Source: Tetragonia tetragonoides (taxonomy: Eukaryota > Streptophyta > Magnoliopsida > Caryophyllales > Aizoaceae). Taken from it: a stretch of DNA of 64,000 nt. The notes under the pieces were generated by a model, which saw only the letters and a list, made by a program, of their open reading frames with translations, was not told where the DNA came from and did not search any database. Shown here piece by piece: positions 48,401-59,763 of the stretch (within the stretch, counting starts at the first letter, position 1; every line of letters begins with the position of its first letter). Made by a program: the position numbers and the translations under genes. The DNA lies in contig CM076152.1 of assembly GCA_038025085.1 (NCBI GenBank), positions 34,661,501 to 34,725,500 of the forward strand, given 5' to 3'.

Positions 48401-51400
48401 AAAATTTGAATGCCAAAAGTGGCCCATGCTTTACTTGCATGTCCCTATTTGTTTAGGCACATGGTCTTTGTCACAAGCAAATAACGATTTGCTTAAAACT
48501 TATCTGGAACAGGAAAATCATTTGCATTTTCTATTTTATGAGCTACCTAAAGTGTAGACAAGGTGTGTAGGCGTAATGGGTGAAGTAATCTTATATTTAA
48601 CCATTTTATCTATTTAAAGTAAAAAATAAAAACGTTCCAAGGGTCTGAACCTAGGCCCCTCCAGGTTCCACCCTACCCACCCCAAAAGTGTTTTCAAGTT
48701 CCACCATTGACTCCAAGTGTAGTTTCGCTCCGAGGAGCTTATCCAGTCTAGCAAAACAAATGTGTTAGGAGGTTATTAAAGTGTGTAAGTATGGTCAATG
48801 AACCTTCCTCAGCCCAAGGATAGAGATGTCCACACCTCATGAACATGTTATCTATCACCAAAAAAAGTATTCTTGCTCCAATCTATCTATCCTTTCAATG
48901 ATGCCTATGTTTTTTTGCTCCAGCAGAGAGACAGGTGTTGCAAGTGTCCAGCATAAGGCTTAGTTTGTGCTTTACTAAAGCTATAGAGAGAAAATATAAC
49001 CTGTTGCTGCACCATTCTTCCAAATCCTAGTAGACAATGGAGGAGCGATTCTTTCAATTTTTTGTCCACGCACAACATAAAATGCTATCTATATGTTTTA
49101 CCCGTTGAGCATAAGAATAATTCGTTCTGGAGCAAATAACAAGAGGTATTCTCTTTGAATGTTGGGTACTGCGTATGCACAACTACCTTGTCTAGGTGAT
49201 CTTCAATGAATTATCATCATAGCTTAGCTTTAGTGTGCTGTAGACAAGGAGTTATGTGATCTTATTTCTTGCCTCACTATTTGCTAACTGCATCGTTTTT
49301 ATGAGCTGAGCTCCTGTGACTGTTCAAAAGGGGCTTCTATGATTGTTTGTGCTTTGTTTTGATAAAAATGAGCATCTTTAAGAGAAGGCCACTATCTAGT
49401 AATAGAACTAGGACGAGAAACACTTCCTAGTTTTAGTGGAAAAATCCTACAATTTCAGATTCAAAAGAATTTGTTGGTCTGTTTGGTGCTTGAAGTTAAC
49501 AATAGCTGAATGATCTTTTACTAAGATGGGTTTCATCTTTCAAGGGACTAAAATTTGGACTTGAACCATGGCATGTGGAAGCTTTAGGGGGATATTTGTT
49601 TAAATTGATATAAGAAATGCTCACATTATACTCCATAAATAGACTTGTTATTGAATTTGATGAGCTCTAGTGGGTTACATGGGGGTATAGGAGCTGATAA
49701 GCCTTGAACAAGCTGAAACTGGCCATGCCATCTCCCAAATGCAGGGAGGAGAGGGCCCAGAGAGGGGCGACCTGGGGAGAGTCGGCTTTCTCCAATAAGT
49801 GACCAACTAACTCACAGGAATTCTTTGTAGAGATTATCATTTTCAGTAAGCATTGCAGTACAGCTTCTTTTTTGACCTTTTAAGCTAGACTAGACGTTCT
49901 TGCTATCCTTCATTATTGAACTGAATGTCAAGAGGACTATCGACTGCTGTGTCATTCTTCCCCAGCCTAAATCCAAGACAATTTGCTTCAACAAAAGCTT
50001 ACTGTACTTCGAATGATAACTAATGGCTCTGTGTGGTTGCGAATGCTACTGAAGCTGTGGTGTCTATACTGGCCCCTTTCATCCCCAGCCATGCTTTAAA
50101 TATCTATTTTACTTCATAAAAGTTTGTGAGGATTTCTGTCTTCTGAGACCTTCTATTTGAGTGATACATATAAAAGTGTAAACCATTTTCTCCTCACCTT
50201 ATGGGATTCTATACTTCAAAAAAATGGAATCCTGACTTTAGAAAAGGAGCTACAAATTTAGCAAATGATTGCATCCATTCGAGCAGTTACCAGGATCCCC
50301 ACTAAGGTTTTTTAACCACATTCAGTTCTTGCATACTACAAACCACATACTATAGACTATAGAGCGATGACTCGAATTCCTTTCCTTATTGGATTCAAAG
50401 TACTTGTCACCTTGAAAGTCTAATAGCGGACCTAGTCCATAACTCTGATCATCTGTAGTCTTTGTTAATTGATTTTCACACTCTTCAGCAATGTGTGGAT
50501 TCCCTTTTGGTTCTTTCCTTCCTTTCTCAAGATTGATGTGTTGTCAATGTTTCAATTTCAGCCGATAATTAGCTATGATATTGACTTCAGAAAAGACAAG
50601 CTAGGAGAGGAATTTGTTATGGGAGATGAGGCAGAGAAAATAGCATAATTCCAAGGAAAATCAAATGATGAATGACACTTTAGGGAGAGAGCTTGAAGTA
50701 GTACGAATTTCCGTCCTATTTGGCTATTTATATGCCCTTACCCTCCACCCCCTCTGATAATTTGTGTTATTGTACGAATAATACTCATAGTGTCCTACAA
50801 TTCACTGAGTGAACAAGGGACGCTCCAATGTGTAAGATATTGCTGACCACTAACCAGTAAAGAGTGCAGAGTCACTTCTTTACAGATCCTAATATGCTCC
50901 TTAACGACTAATAATCTATCATGTCTGAAGATTTCAGGCTCTTCTTGTCTTACCTTATTTACTTTCCTATTAACTGACAAATTTCATTCATCCTGATTGT
51001 GTAGGATCAAATTTTATTACGTGGACGTCAACAATGTGCCTCAAACTCTTGTCAAGCGTGGAAATATTTCAGTATGTACAGACAACCAACTTTCTTGATA
51101 TGTTTACCTTCTATCCAGTCGGATGTTTCCTTTCGTTTCTCTGTCCTTAGGTAGTCAGGTTTACAAAAATATTGACTGGTTTGCTGTTTCTTGTGTTCCA
51201 TCAGAAAATGCCAACAATCCAGGTGAGTCTGCTTAAAATTGCTCATCGACACGATTATTTCCAGAGTCACTGTACTTACTTTTGTCGAAACAACAAAAAT
51301 CGAATCCATGATATTGAATGTTGAACCGTGTTATATCATGTTTGCAGCTATGGAAAGATGGAGAAATGAAGGCGGAAGTAATCGGCGGGCATAAAGCTTG

Positions 51401-51446
51401 GTTAGTGATGGACGAAGTGAGAGAAATGATTCAGCAGTTTATATAG
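45457..51446 (+). CDS. WCRKC1: Thioredoxin-like protein with WCRKC active site, chloroplastic
   Basis: Five exons, 45457-45764, 46347-46421, 51005-51071, 51205-51222 and 51348-51446 (567 nt, GT-AG borders, phases agree) give 188 residues. Residues 1 to about 60 are basic and Ser/Arg-rich, as for a plastid transit peptide. The thioredoxin fold follows, with redox site W107-C-R-K-C111, [20 protein letters not shown], the cis-proline at P153 in KMPTIQLW, and IGGHKAWLV near the end. WCRKC replaces the classical WCGPC and marks the WCRKC (thioredoxin-like 3) group of plastid stroma disulfide reductases. The symbol is by similarity to the Arabidopsis WCRKC1 sequence pattern. Intron 2 (46422-51004) contains the hybrid proline-rich protein gene on the same strand. 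Terminal part of its promoter has been copied into the GLP array. Confidence 0.85.
47438..47445 (+). promoter_or_regulatory. TATA box of the nested HyPRP gene
   Basis: TATAAAAA about 100 bp before the ATG at 47542, in a CT-rich leader. This supports an independent promoter inside the thioredoxin intron. Confidence 0.6.
47542..48024 (+). CDS. Hybrid proline-rich protein (8-cysteine, 14 kDa DC2.15-like), His-rich linker
   Basis: Single exon, 160 residues. Signal peptide 1-28 (hydrophobic [11 protein letters not shown], cut likely after STYA). A short PCPPPPK stretch leads to a linker (39-61) of repeated GHH/HHG/HHS, and then [10 protein letters not shown]. The C-terminal eight-cysteine domain has C77, C87, C107-C108, C122-x-C124, C149 and C159, the pattern of the lipid-transfer-like HyPRP family. 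These proteins are secreted to the cell wall or membrane surface. Their proposed roles are in wall extension, cold tolerance and systemic immunity. The linker here is His/Gly rather than Pro/Lys, which suggests metal binding, an inference only. The gene lies wholly inside intron 2 of the thioredoxin-like gene, same strand. Confidence 0.9.
   Translation: MASKALASTALLLCLNLVFFTMVSSTYAPCPPPPKSSSGHHSGHHGSHHSGHHGNHHGGHYKSPSTPTMPVPSQGKCPVDALKFGICANLLGDLLNLDVGTPPKTPCCPLIEGLVHLEAAVCLCTAIKANILGNNLKVSVSLSLLLNYCGMGVPAGFQCS
48025..51004. other. Remainder of thioredoxin-like intron 2
   Basis: About 3 kb downstream of the nested gene. No further gene, TIR element or RNA gene was recognised. Base composition is ordinary intergenic plant DNA. 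Confidence 0.5.
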
Positions 51447-51833
51447 GGATTCAAGCCTCAAGCCTTAACCTCTCACAATCCCATCAAAACCTTCTTATTT
51501 TCTGTTTTGACCCTTCCAAGTAAATTTCCAGTTTTTCAGCTATTTTGGTAAAAAGTTTTGTATATAATATAATATCAGCTGTGATCATACTCATCTCTTT
51601 TCTATCATTTTAATCGAAAAGCATAGCAAGGATTTCTTGTACCTTGTATTTAACAGTTTTTGTATAGTTATTCTGAAATTTCTGATAATGTCTATGTCAA
51701 CCTTTTCCTGGTCTTAATTGATTATTTATGTCAATTATAAATTTATAATCATATGTTGTTCATGACTTCTTGAGCCAATGATAAGTGTCATTTTTTGTTA
51801 TATATAAAACAGTAGGATCACTATGCCAACAAT

Positions 51834-51915
51834 GTCGCTTTGGCCGAGTGGTTAAGGCGTGTGCCTGCTAAGTACATGGGGTTTCCCCGCGAGAGTTCGA
51901 ATCTCTCAGGCGACG
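51834..51915 (+). tRNA. tRNA-Ser (anticodon GCU)
   Basis: 82 nt, with acceptor stem GTCGCTT / AGGCGAC, box A TGGCCGAGTGG, anticodon loop CTGCTAA, a long variable arm (catggggtttccccg) and box B GTTCGAATC. The type II shape fits serine. No intron, and CCA is not encoded. Confidence 0.93.
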
Positions 51916-52528
51916 TTTCTTTTTATTTTGTTTCTATTTTTTTTCTCTTTGATTTTGCTGCCTCTGCGGCTCTGCCTTAGTTGGATTATAATGGAAATGC
52001 CATTTTATCGCCATATATTAAGATTAACAAACATAAATTCATGATGTTCGATCTTGACTAGAATTGATTTTCGATGGTCGATGAAAGTGATAATTATTGT
52101 CATTAGTTTTATTTTATAAAATTTTTATTTACTAAATTAATTAAATTCTTGACTAAAGTTTATCTTTTAGTTTGATGTCAAAATTTTCATTGGAATTATT
52201 TGTAAGTAGCTACACTATTCTAGGTTTCTAGTGGAGTACAATAACAACAACAATTTAGTAAGTGTCCCGCCTAGGGCGGGATCTGGGAAATTTCTAGTGG
52301 AGTACGAGTATTATATTAAGACTCCATTATAATTCAATAATGTAATAAAATGACGTCCATTCTCTGTCTTTTGGGTTCGTTTTTCGATGGTAATGAGAAT
52401 GATGTGAAGAAAACAGAAAATATTATTGGCAATTTTTATTTCTTCCTAAAAAAGGCAAAAGAAGGATAGGCTTCATCTTCAATAGTCAAATTAACTTGGG
52501 AATAACAATTGAACATGAAAATTAAAAG

Positions 52529-52600
52529 AGGTCCTACCGGGAGTCGAACCCAGGTCGCTGGATTCAAAGTCCAGAGTGCTAACCACTACACCATAGAACC
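52529..52600 (-). tRNA. tRNA-Gln (anticodon UUG)
   Basis: 72 nt on the minus strand. Acceptor GGTTCTA / TAGGACC, box A TGGTGTAGTGG, anticodon loop CTTTGAA and box B GGTTCGACTCC. No intron. It lies 0.6 kb from the tRNA-Ser and in opposite orientation. Confidence 0.93.
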
Positions 52601-54522
52601 CTATGATGTTATGTTGGTGCATTCAAACTTTTTAATTTGTATAGTGTCACTGTTTTAGTAAAATATTATTAAAAAAATCATGATAAGTGATTAACGGTTA
52701 AGATTAGTCCATAACTTAGTGTAACACTGGACCCCCCACATACTCAGTCCATTTTTATTTGAGTTAAAGCTACAAATGACGCAAGATGGTACTTGCTGTC
52801 CGGATTAGTTCACACTTCAAGCAAATCGCAACATCAAAAGGGTATTAATTATTTTTTCAATGTAATTGAGTGGTAGTGACTTATACATACTTAATTAAAT
52901 TCGGAGTTTGAATCTCGCATTGGGATTTGAGCATGAAGAAGCTTTAAATCTCTTAATCATTTATCACACCCTTTAAACTGCCTACCAACTGCGGGGAATG
53001 ATCATTGTGAATGATTGGCGGGGGACATACTTGACATGAACCAAAAAAAAAAACATTAATTTTCAAAAATTAAGTAAATCAAATATTGCTACATGAAATG
53101 CGACGCGTATCTGTACGGATGGGGATGGAAAAGGGCAAAAGTAAACGGAATGAAGAAAAATAAAAGAAAAGCTTCGCTTTCGCCATTCTCAATCAATAAT
53201 TGTCACAAAATTCATATCATATCTCGCCATCCTTCCAGTAGGAGGAAATTCTGTCATTCTCTTGCCACTAACCATAAACCTCGTTTTTTTTAAGGGATTT
53301 CCATTTCCTTTTAAATAAAAAGAGAACCTTCACGATTAGCAAAAAAGTGACAAAAAAAATTACTAAAAGAGAACCATCATGATTAGCAAAAATTCAGTGA
53401 TTTGATTATTTTCATATATTATTGTTCATAATTCCCTCTTAGATCAATCGGTTCAATTTAGTTCAACGAAAAAATAAATAAATTCATCCAACACTCTTTT
53501 ATGGGCCGGTTTATTTATTATTTTAGTTTGTTTCTTGGACTTAGGAGTGGGCGGATTAATTTAGGTGTGACAAATAGATAAATAATATAAAGGAATATTC
53601 AAAATTTTGAAAAACAAAATGACTTCTATTCCTTCCTTCTTTTTCTTTTTATTTATTTATTTTTTTTTTTTCTCTCACCCCTCTCTCATCTCAAAAGAAA
53701 TATCATTTTTTTGTTTATAGGGACTGCCATAATATCTTCTTATGTGAGAATTTGGCCTTGTTTGACAATTGGCTGGTGTCATTAGCTGTTGGCTGATGGC
53801 TGGTGGTCGATGACTGGTATTGTTAGCTGATTTGACCCGCTGGTAACATTGGATGTCTAGAAAGAGATGTTTGGTAACATTGGTTGGTTATGTGTAAAAT
53901 GACTAATAAGGACATTCATATAATTGAGGTTAGTGATGACATAAAAGTAAATAATTGCAAGTCTTGGACTATTATGTCATTGGACTACATTAATGCCACC
54001 AGCCAATACCCATAAGCCAGCCTCCTTGGCTTTTCAAAAGTTAGCCTGTGGGAACCCAAAAGCCAATCTCACAAGCTAACATCCAAACACCAGTATTGGA
54101 TGGTGAACTGGTCAAATATCCAATTTTGCCAAAAACCACCCCACAAGCCAACATCCAAACATCTCTTTTGTTTCTCTCTCTTCATGAGAGTCTTTCTCTC
54201 ACCATTTGTGAGTATATCAAGGGTTACTATGTTTAACGGATTCCAATTAGTTTTGGAAATCTTTTTGATTTGCTTGGTTTGGGATTACAAGTTGGGTCCT
54301 CTCAATCATCAAGTGGATCTCTTTCAAGCACCTGCGGCACGTTCCGGGATCATCTCCGATCAAAGGGATAATGCTTGGGCACCCTATAATTCGATAGCGC
54401 TGTGCAAGACATCAATGTCAAGCAGTAATGTTGGAATTTATTTTCATGTTATCATTTTAGATTTGTAAATGTGTATTGATGCCGTTTGGCCTTTTATGAA
54501 TGAAATTTCTCTGATCCGTAAG

Positions 54523-54524
<2 letters not shown>
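52601..54524. other. Spacer, no gene seen; possible MITE at about 53757-54160
   Basis: Mostly AT-rich. Between about 53757 and 54160 there are inverted versions of ttggctggt / agccaac and of tgtttg / ccaaaca, as in a small TIR element, but ends and target duplication are not clear. Confidence 0.35.
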
Positions 54525-54564
<40 letters not shown>

Positions 54565-54592
54565 ATCTATCTATCTATATATATATATATAT
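54525..54592. repeat. (ATCT)n and (TA)n microsatellite
   Basis: About fourteen ATCT units followed by TA units. Confidence 0.95.
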
Positions 54593-54700
54593 AGGAGTGC
54601 CCATAGGGAATTCCGGGGTGACAGTTACCTAAGTCACGGTAATACAGTTGCATACAAAAAATTGATTATAGAGAAGTTATTTCATGAATGTTTCACATTA

Positions 54701-54941
54701 GAGTTCTCTTCAACGGAATGGTATGGGACGGTGAGGAATGGAACGAAATGGAACAGGTTGGAATAGAACAGAATGGCGCGACACAGATATTGGAAGAAAA
54801 TATGAGGCAAAATGAAGTACAGAATGCGGAACAGATAGGATTGGAACAGAATGGAATGCGGCATGGAAATGACGAAAAGAACAGGGCCTTTTCAATATCC
54901 GCGATGTGCTGTTTAGCACTATTCCGTTGAAAAGAGCAGAG
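54701..54941. mobile_element. MITE-like insert with ends ttctcttcaacggaat
   Basis: Left gttctcttcaacggaatgg, right (reversed) tgctcttttcaacggaatag. Interior of 'ggaatggaac' units. It shares a core with 31057-31216. Confidence 0.5.
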
Positions 54942-55329
54942 TTTCAGGATGTATTATTCTTCACTAAACTAAACTGAATTAGATTAAATTAGACAGAATT
55001 AAACTACATAGGAATCCGAAAAAGTACATCACATTGCATCACTGTACTAAAGTGAACTCATTACTGAGTAAATGAAAATCAACACACTCTTAAGTAGTTG
55101 CTAACGTTTTGTATGCAACTCTCTCACTAGGAGTCATCAGATACAATAATTTTAGGAAAAATAACACATAATTGATAATTCTAAAGAAATTATTTATCGA
55201 AACAAATAAAGAATCCTACGCAGGAAGTAAATCTAGGGGTGATGCAATTGAGGCGTGAAGCAACTGCAGTGGCACGAGACACGGATTAACAAATAAAGGA
55301 GTATTAAAACAGTTTGCGATCTGCAAGAG
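54942..55329. other. Short spacer, nothing recognised
   Basis: No open frame or RNA gene. It ends at the poly(A) tail of the minus-strand LINE. Confidence 0.5.
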
Positions 55330-55389
55330 TTTTTTTTTTTTTTGGGTTACATGGAAGGCGTGAGGCGCCCAAAACAAAACAAGAAAAAC

Positions 55390-58300
55390 TAATTGAAAAT
55401 CATTCTAGGCTGCGCAAGCCCTACAAGGTCCGCAAATAGAACACTCATCATACTAGGTATAGGCGCTTCAAATTCCTTGAAAGAATCTGGGATGACGAGG
55501 CTGTAGTTCGCCAGCCAATCCGCGACGCAATTGGCTTCCCTGTAAATATGGACCACCTTCACCTCCCAGTTCGTGTTTTATAAGATAGCTTTGCACTGTT
55601 CCAACACAAAAAAAATGAGGGCTAAACTATGGCGTGGGTACCTTTAGCATATCAAGAGCAAGTTGAGAATCAGTCTCAATAATTAACTTGGATAAGTTCT
55701 TCCTTCTCGCTATCCGCAGCCCGTGGAGGATGGCAGTGAGCTCCGCCATGAGTGAGGATCTTGTGCCCATTTTTGCAGTGAATGCCGAGATAAAAGCTCC
55801 ATTATCGGCACGAAACACGCCTCCATCCCCAGCCAAACCTGGGTTCCCTTTCGCAGCTCCATCTGTATTTAATTTGATCCACCTCAACGGAGGAAAATTC
55901 CAACGAATGAATGTTTCCTCACGTTGACGCTTCACGCCACTGATAGCTAGGCTTCTCTTGTTTTCAGCTTCAAGATACTCATACCCTCTTGCTCTCGTAA
56001 ACATGCCTCTATTGTGAGGAATCTCGCTTGGGTCACCTAATAGACGTAAGTTACGCCAATGCCAAAGCCACCACAGACTTGTGGCAAAAACTGTCGACCA
56101 TTCATCATTCGCCTTGATGTTCTCAAATACCCAATCTTTTAGTGATGTACTATAAAACCTAGGCTTGATATGCGCTGGTACTATCTCATTCCAAACTTCC
56201 TTCGCAGCTGGACACTCTCGTAAAATATGCAGGCTCGTCTCTTCAAAGTGGCCACAGAATTGACAAGAAGCATCAGTAGCAATATGATGACGAACTCGAT
56301 TGGCATTCGAGAGGAAACTATCATGTATAGTGAGCCATAAAAAGCTACGAACACGTTGGGACGCTGCCACTCTCCAAACCCACTTCCACTTGGTGTCTGC
56401 AGGATGGTCATCATCTTTTCGAATAATTTCAAGGGCCGACTTGACGGTGGAGTTACCTGAGTAGGTGCCCCCCCATGAGAGTCTATCTCGTGCGTTTAGG
56501 CCATTAGTCACCTGATGAGACGCAATAAGGCTAAGTGTTGCTTGCGGTAACTTATGGGAGAATTCATCCCACTTTCATTGTTCCCCATCCCAGTACTCCG
56601 CAACTGTCTTCCCCAACTCCTCATCACTAAGTGGCTGGAGAGCGTTGTGCTCGAGAGGGTGGTCACAAGCCCAGTTGTGCAACCAAAAGAATGTCTGTTG
56701 CCCTTCGCCTATAACCGTACCCACACCACTACGTAAGATAGATGAAGATTCAACCATTCCACGCCAAGTGTTGGACATGGATCAATGTGAATCAAACATG
56801 TCAATATCACACCTCCCCGCACAATACTTGCTTCTTACGACCCTCGACCATAGGCTTTCGGGTTCAGTCAACGTACGCCACCCAAGTTTTGAAAGAAAAG
56901 TCACGTTCGTTTGCCTCATTGATCTAAGCCCTAACCCACCAGAAGATTTTGGTTGTGTAAGGGTTTGCCAATTGACTAGGTGTATGCATTTCTTTTCTTC
57001 AGTACTACCCCATATAAAACCTCTTGTCTTCTTATCAATCTCATCACAAACTGACCTAGGCAAGAGGGATGTTTGCATTGAGTAATAAGGGACGCTTGAG
57101 ATTGCCGACTGGGCCAAAGTTACGCGGCCTGCCATGGAGAGATAATTGCTTTTCCAGCCCGCGAGTCGTGAACTAATACATGTGAGCACACGTTCATAAT
57201 TCAAGCGGGTTACTCGGCCTTTTGATGTAGGCACGCCTAAGTAAACCCCCAGATCCTCTGTGACCTGCATTCCAGCCGAAAGCCCAATCTCTTGGGCCAC
57301 GTCACTTGGGACTCCTTTCGAAAAGAAAACGCTAGATTTGCTAAAATTGACACGTTCACCAGACGCCTCACAGAAAGCTTGTAAACACCCCTTATCACGC
57401 CCATCTTCTCCATTGAAGCTTCACCAAATAACACTAAATCTCGGCAAAAAAAAGATGTGATATTCTGGGCCACCATGGCTAGCTTGGATAGTTTTCCATA
57501 CACCCCCATTCACCGCCTCGTTTATAATATGCCTTAAACGCTCCATGCACAAGACGAAAATATAGGGAGATAGCGGGTCCCCTTGATGGATTCCTCGACT
57601 TGGTATGAACTCATCCGTCATAGAACCATTCCAAAGAAAACACATTCTTGCTGAGGTAATACACTCCATAATCACTTCAATGAGAGAAATTGGAATGCCC
57701 AAATCAAGTAAAGTGTCCCTAATGAAAGACCATCTGATGCGATCATACGCTTTTTCAAGATCAATCTTGACCGCCATCATACCAAGCTTGCGTGTGTTCT
57801 TCCTCATAGAGTGCAAAATTTCTTGAACAATAACGATATTATCCGTTATTTGACGCCCAGGCACGAAGCTTGATTGGGTTGGTTCAATGACTTTTGGTAG
57901 GATCGTTTTCAGCCTATTCACCATGGATTTGGTAATGATTTTGAAGGCGACGTTACATAGGGATATTGGCCTCAAGTGATTTACTTTTTCTGGATTCTCA
58001 GTCTTGGGGATAAGGACAATAAGCGTGTCATTGAGTACCTCAGGTGATGACACCCCATTAAGAATCGCAGCATCCATATTACAAACCTCATCCTTGACTG
58101 TATCCCAGTTACGTTGATAGAACAAAGCTTGGAACCCATCTAACACAGGTGCTTTGAATGGGCTCATTGAGTCGAGAGCGTCTTTAATCTCCTCTGAATT
58201 AAATCTCCTTGCCAAGAAACTATATTCCGTGGAGCTAAGAACTGGAAACCGACCATGTGGTACATTAAATGGCCCTGGGGAGGGCGCTTCTTTAGTATAT

Positions 58301-59560
58301 AACCCCTTGAAGAAATCCGTGACCAATGCTTGTAGATCCTTCGGGTCTGAGAGCCAAGTACCATCATCCGCTTGAAGAGTTTTAATCCTATTTCTTTTCC
58401 TGCGAATGATCGTGCTTACATGAAAATACTTTGAGTTTCGATCCCCATCAAGTAATCTTTCTTGCCTTGATTTTTGGAACCAAAAGATATTTATCTGCTC
58501 TAAGACATCATTATGTTGCTTTCTCAAGTCACCTTCCAGTCGTAGGAGACCTGAGGTAGTACGCTCCGCTAGCTTTTTTTGTACACCCTCAAGCCTGCCC
58601 CATATGCGATTCTTACGCCTAAAAAGATTTCCAAAGACATCCTTGTTCCAATCTTTTAAGTTCTCCGTAATCGCAGCAAGAGCTTGTGGGAGAGGAGTTC
58701 CCTTGCGCCACTTAGCTTCCAAAAAAGCTTTAAACTCCTCATGGAGGAGCCAAGCAGCTTGGAATCGGAAGGGACGATTATTGGGATTGATTGTAGTGAA
58801 CCCATTAATCCCAATTAAAAGTGGGCAATGGTCGGAGCGATTGGCTACCAAATGTTTAACTGATGCTTCAGGGAATCTTTCCCTCCAAGAGATATTGCAT
58901 AGCCCTCGATCAAGACGAGCACTCGTCCTAGTTGCTTGTGAGTTGCCTCGGTTCCAGGTAAATTTTGGCCCGAGGTATCCCAAGTCAATTAGTTGAGTTT
59001 CTTCAATCCAGTTATCAAAGCAACGACATCTACGTTCCCAGCCAACCGAGTTACCAGTACGCTCTTCAAGTGTACGAGTTTCATTAAAATCCCCGGCAAG
59101 AAGCCAAGGCTGTGTGTTTATGAGAGAAAAGTTGTTGAGTTGGGTCCAAAGTGCCTCCCGTGCCTGCACGTTTGGGCTCCCATAAACAGCCGAAAATATC
59201 CATGGCTGACCCCCACCTCTCACCTCTGCCGTAACATGTTGTGGGTGAGATAGGAGGACATTTATTTGTACTGAAGTAGGTTGCCAAAGTAGCCAAATAC
59301 CACTACTGAACCCTTGAGCTTCAATACAAAATTGACCAGTATACCCAATTTGATTGCATACACGATCCGCTTGTATCCGCTTATCCATGTTTCAACCAGT
59401 ACTATAATTTCTGGCTTGTGGATAGCGATGAGCTCCCTGAGAGTATTCAGGAACTCCTTACTACCAGCTCCTCTTGTGTTCCAAATTTTGTGGGAAGCAT
59501 TGACATAACTACAACACGGGTCATAGGGTGCATAATCATGGCATATTCAAGCATGTCAAT
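55390..59560 (-). pseudogene. LINE ORF2: endonuclease, reverse transcriptase, zf-RVT, RNase H (frameshifted)
   Basis: Starts around WNTRGAGSKEFLN (about 59500). Endonuclease: LVETW, WLLAGDFNETR, SARLDRGLCN and NRSDHCPLLIG. RT: KIDLEKAYDRIRWSF (motif A) and GIHQGDPLSPYIF (motif B). The catalytic FADD box is broken near 57445: one base is missing after GCCGA, giving CRD in the shifted frame. Other lesions: a frameshift near 59375 just after VETW, a stop after CDIDMFDSH at 56782, a stop after AEYWDGEQ at 56575, and a stop at 55627 inside the RNase H. zf-RVT (CQFCGHFEETSLHILREC) and RNase H (NTDGAAKGNP, MAELTAI, IETDSQLAL) are readable. RNase H type L1s are known in plants. Confidence 0.8.
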
Positions 59561-59763
59561 GAGACATACTCGGGCTAACCCGATCATCACTGGAGTTCTC
59601 AATTTGCATGTGAGATCCCTGGGCATTGGTATCATCATTAGTTCCAATCGGGTCATCATGAGTTTGACCCTTCTGCGTGTGAACATCCTCGTACAATGCC
59701 ATTTGATCTAAGGATTGGTCATTAATATCCATTTTATCCGAATACGGAGGATCATTCGGATGA

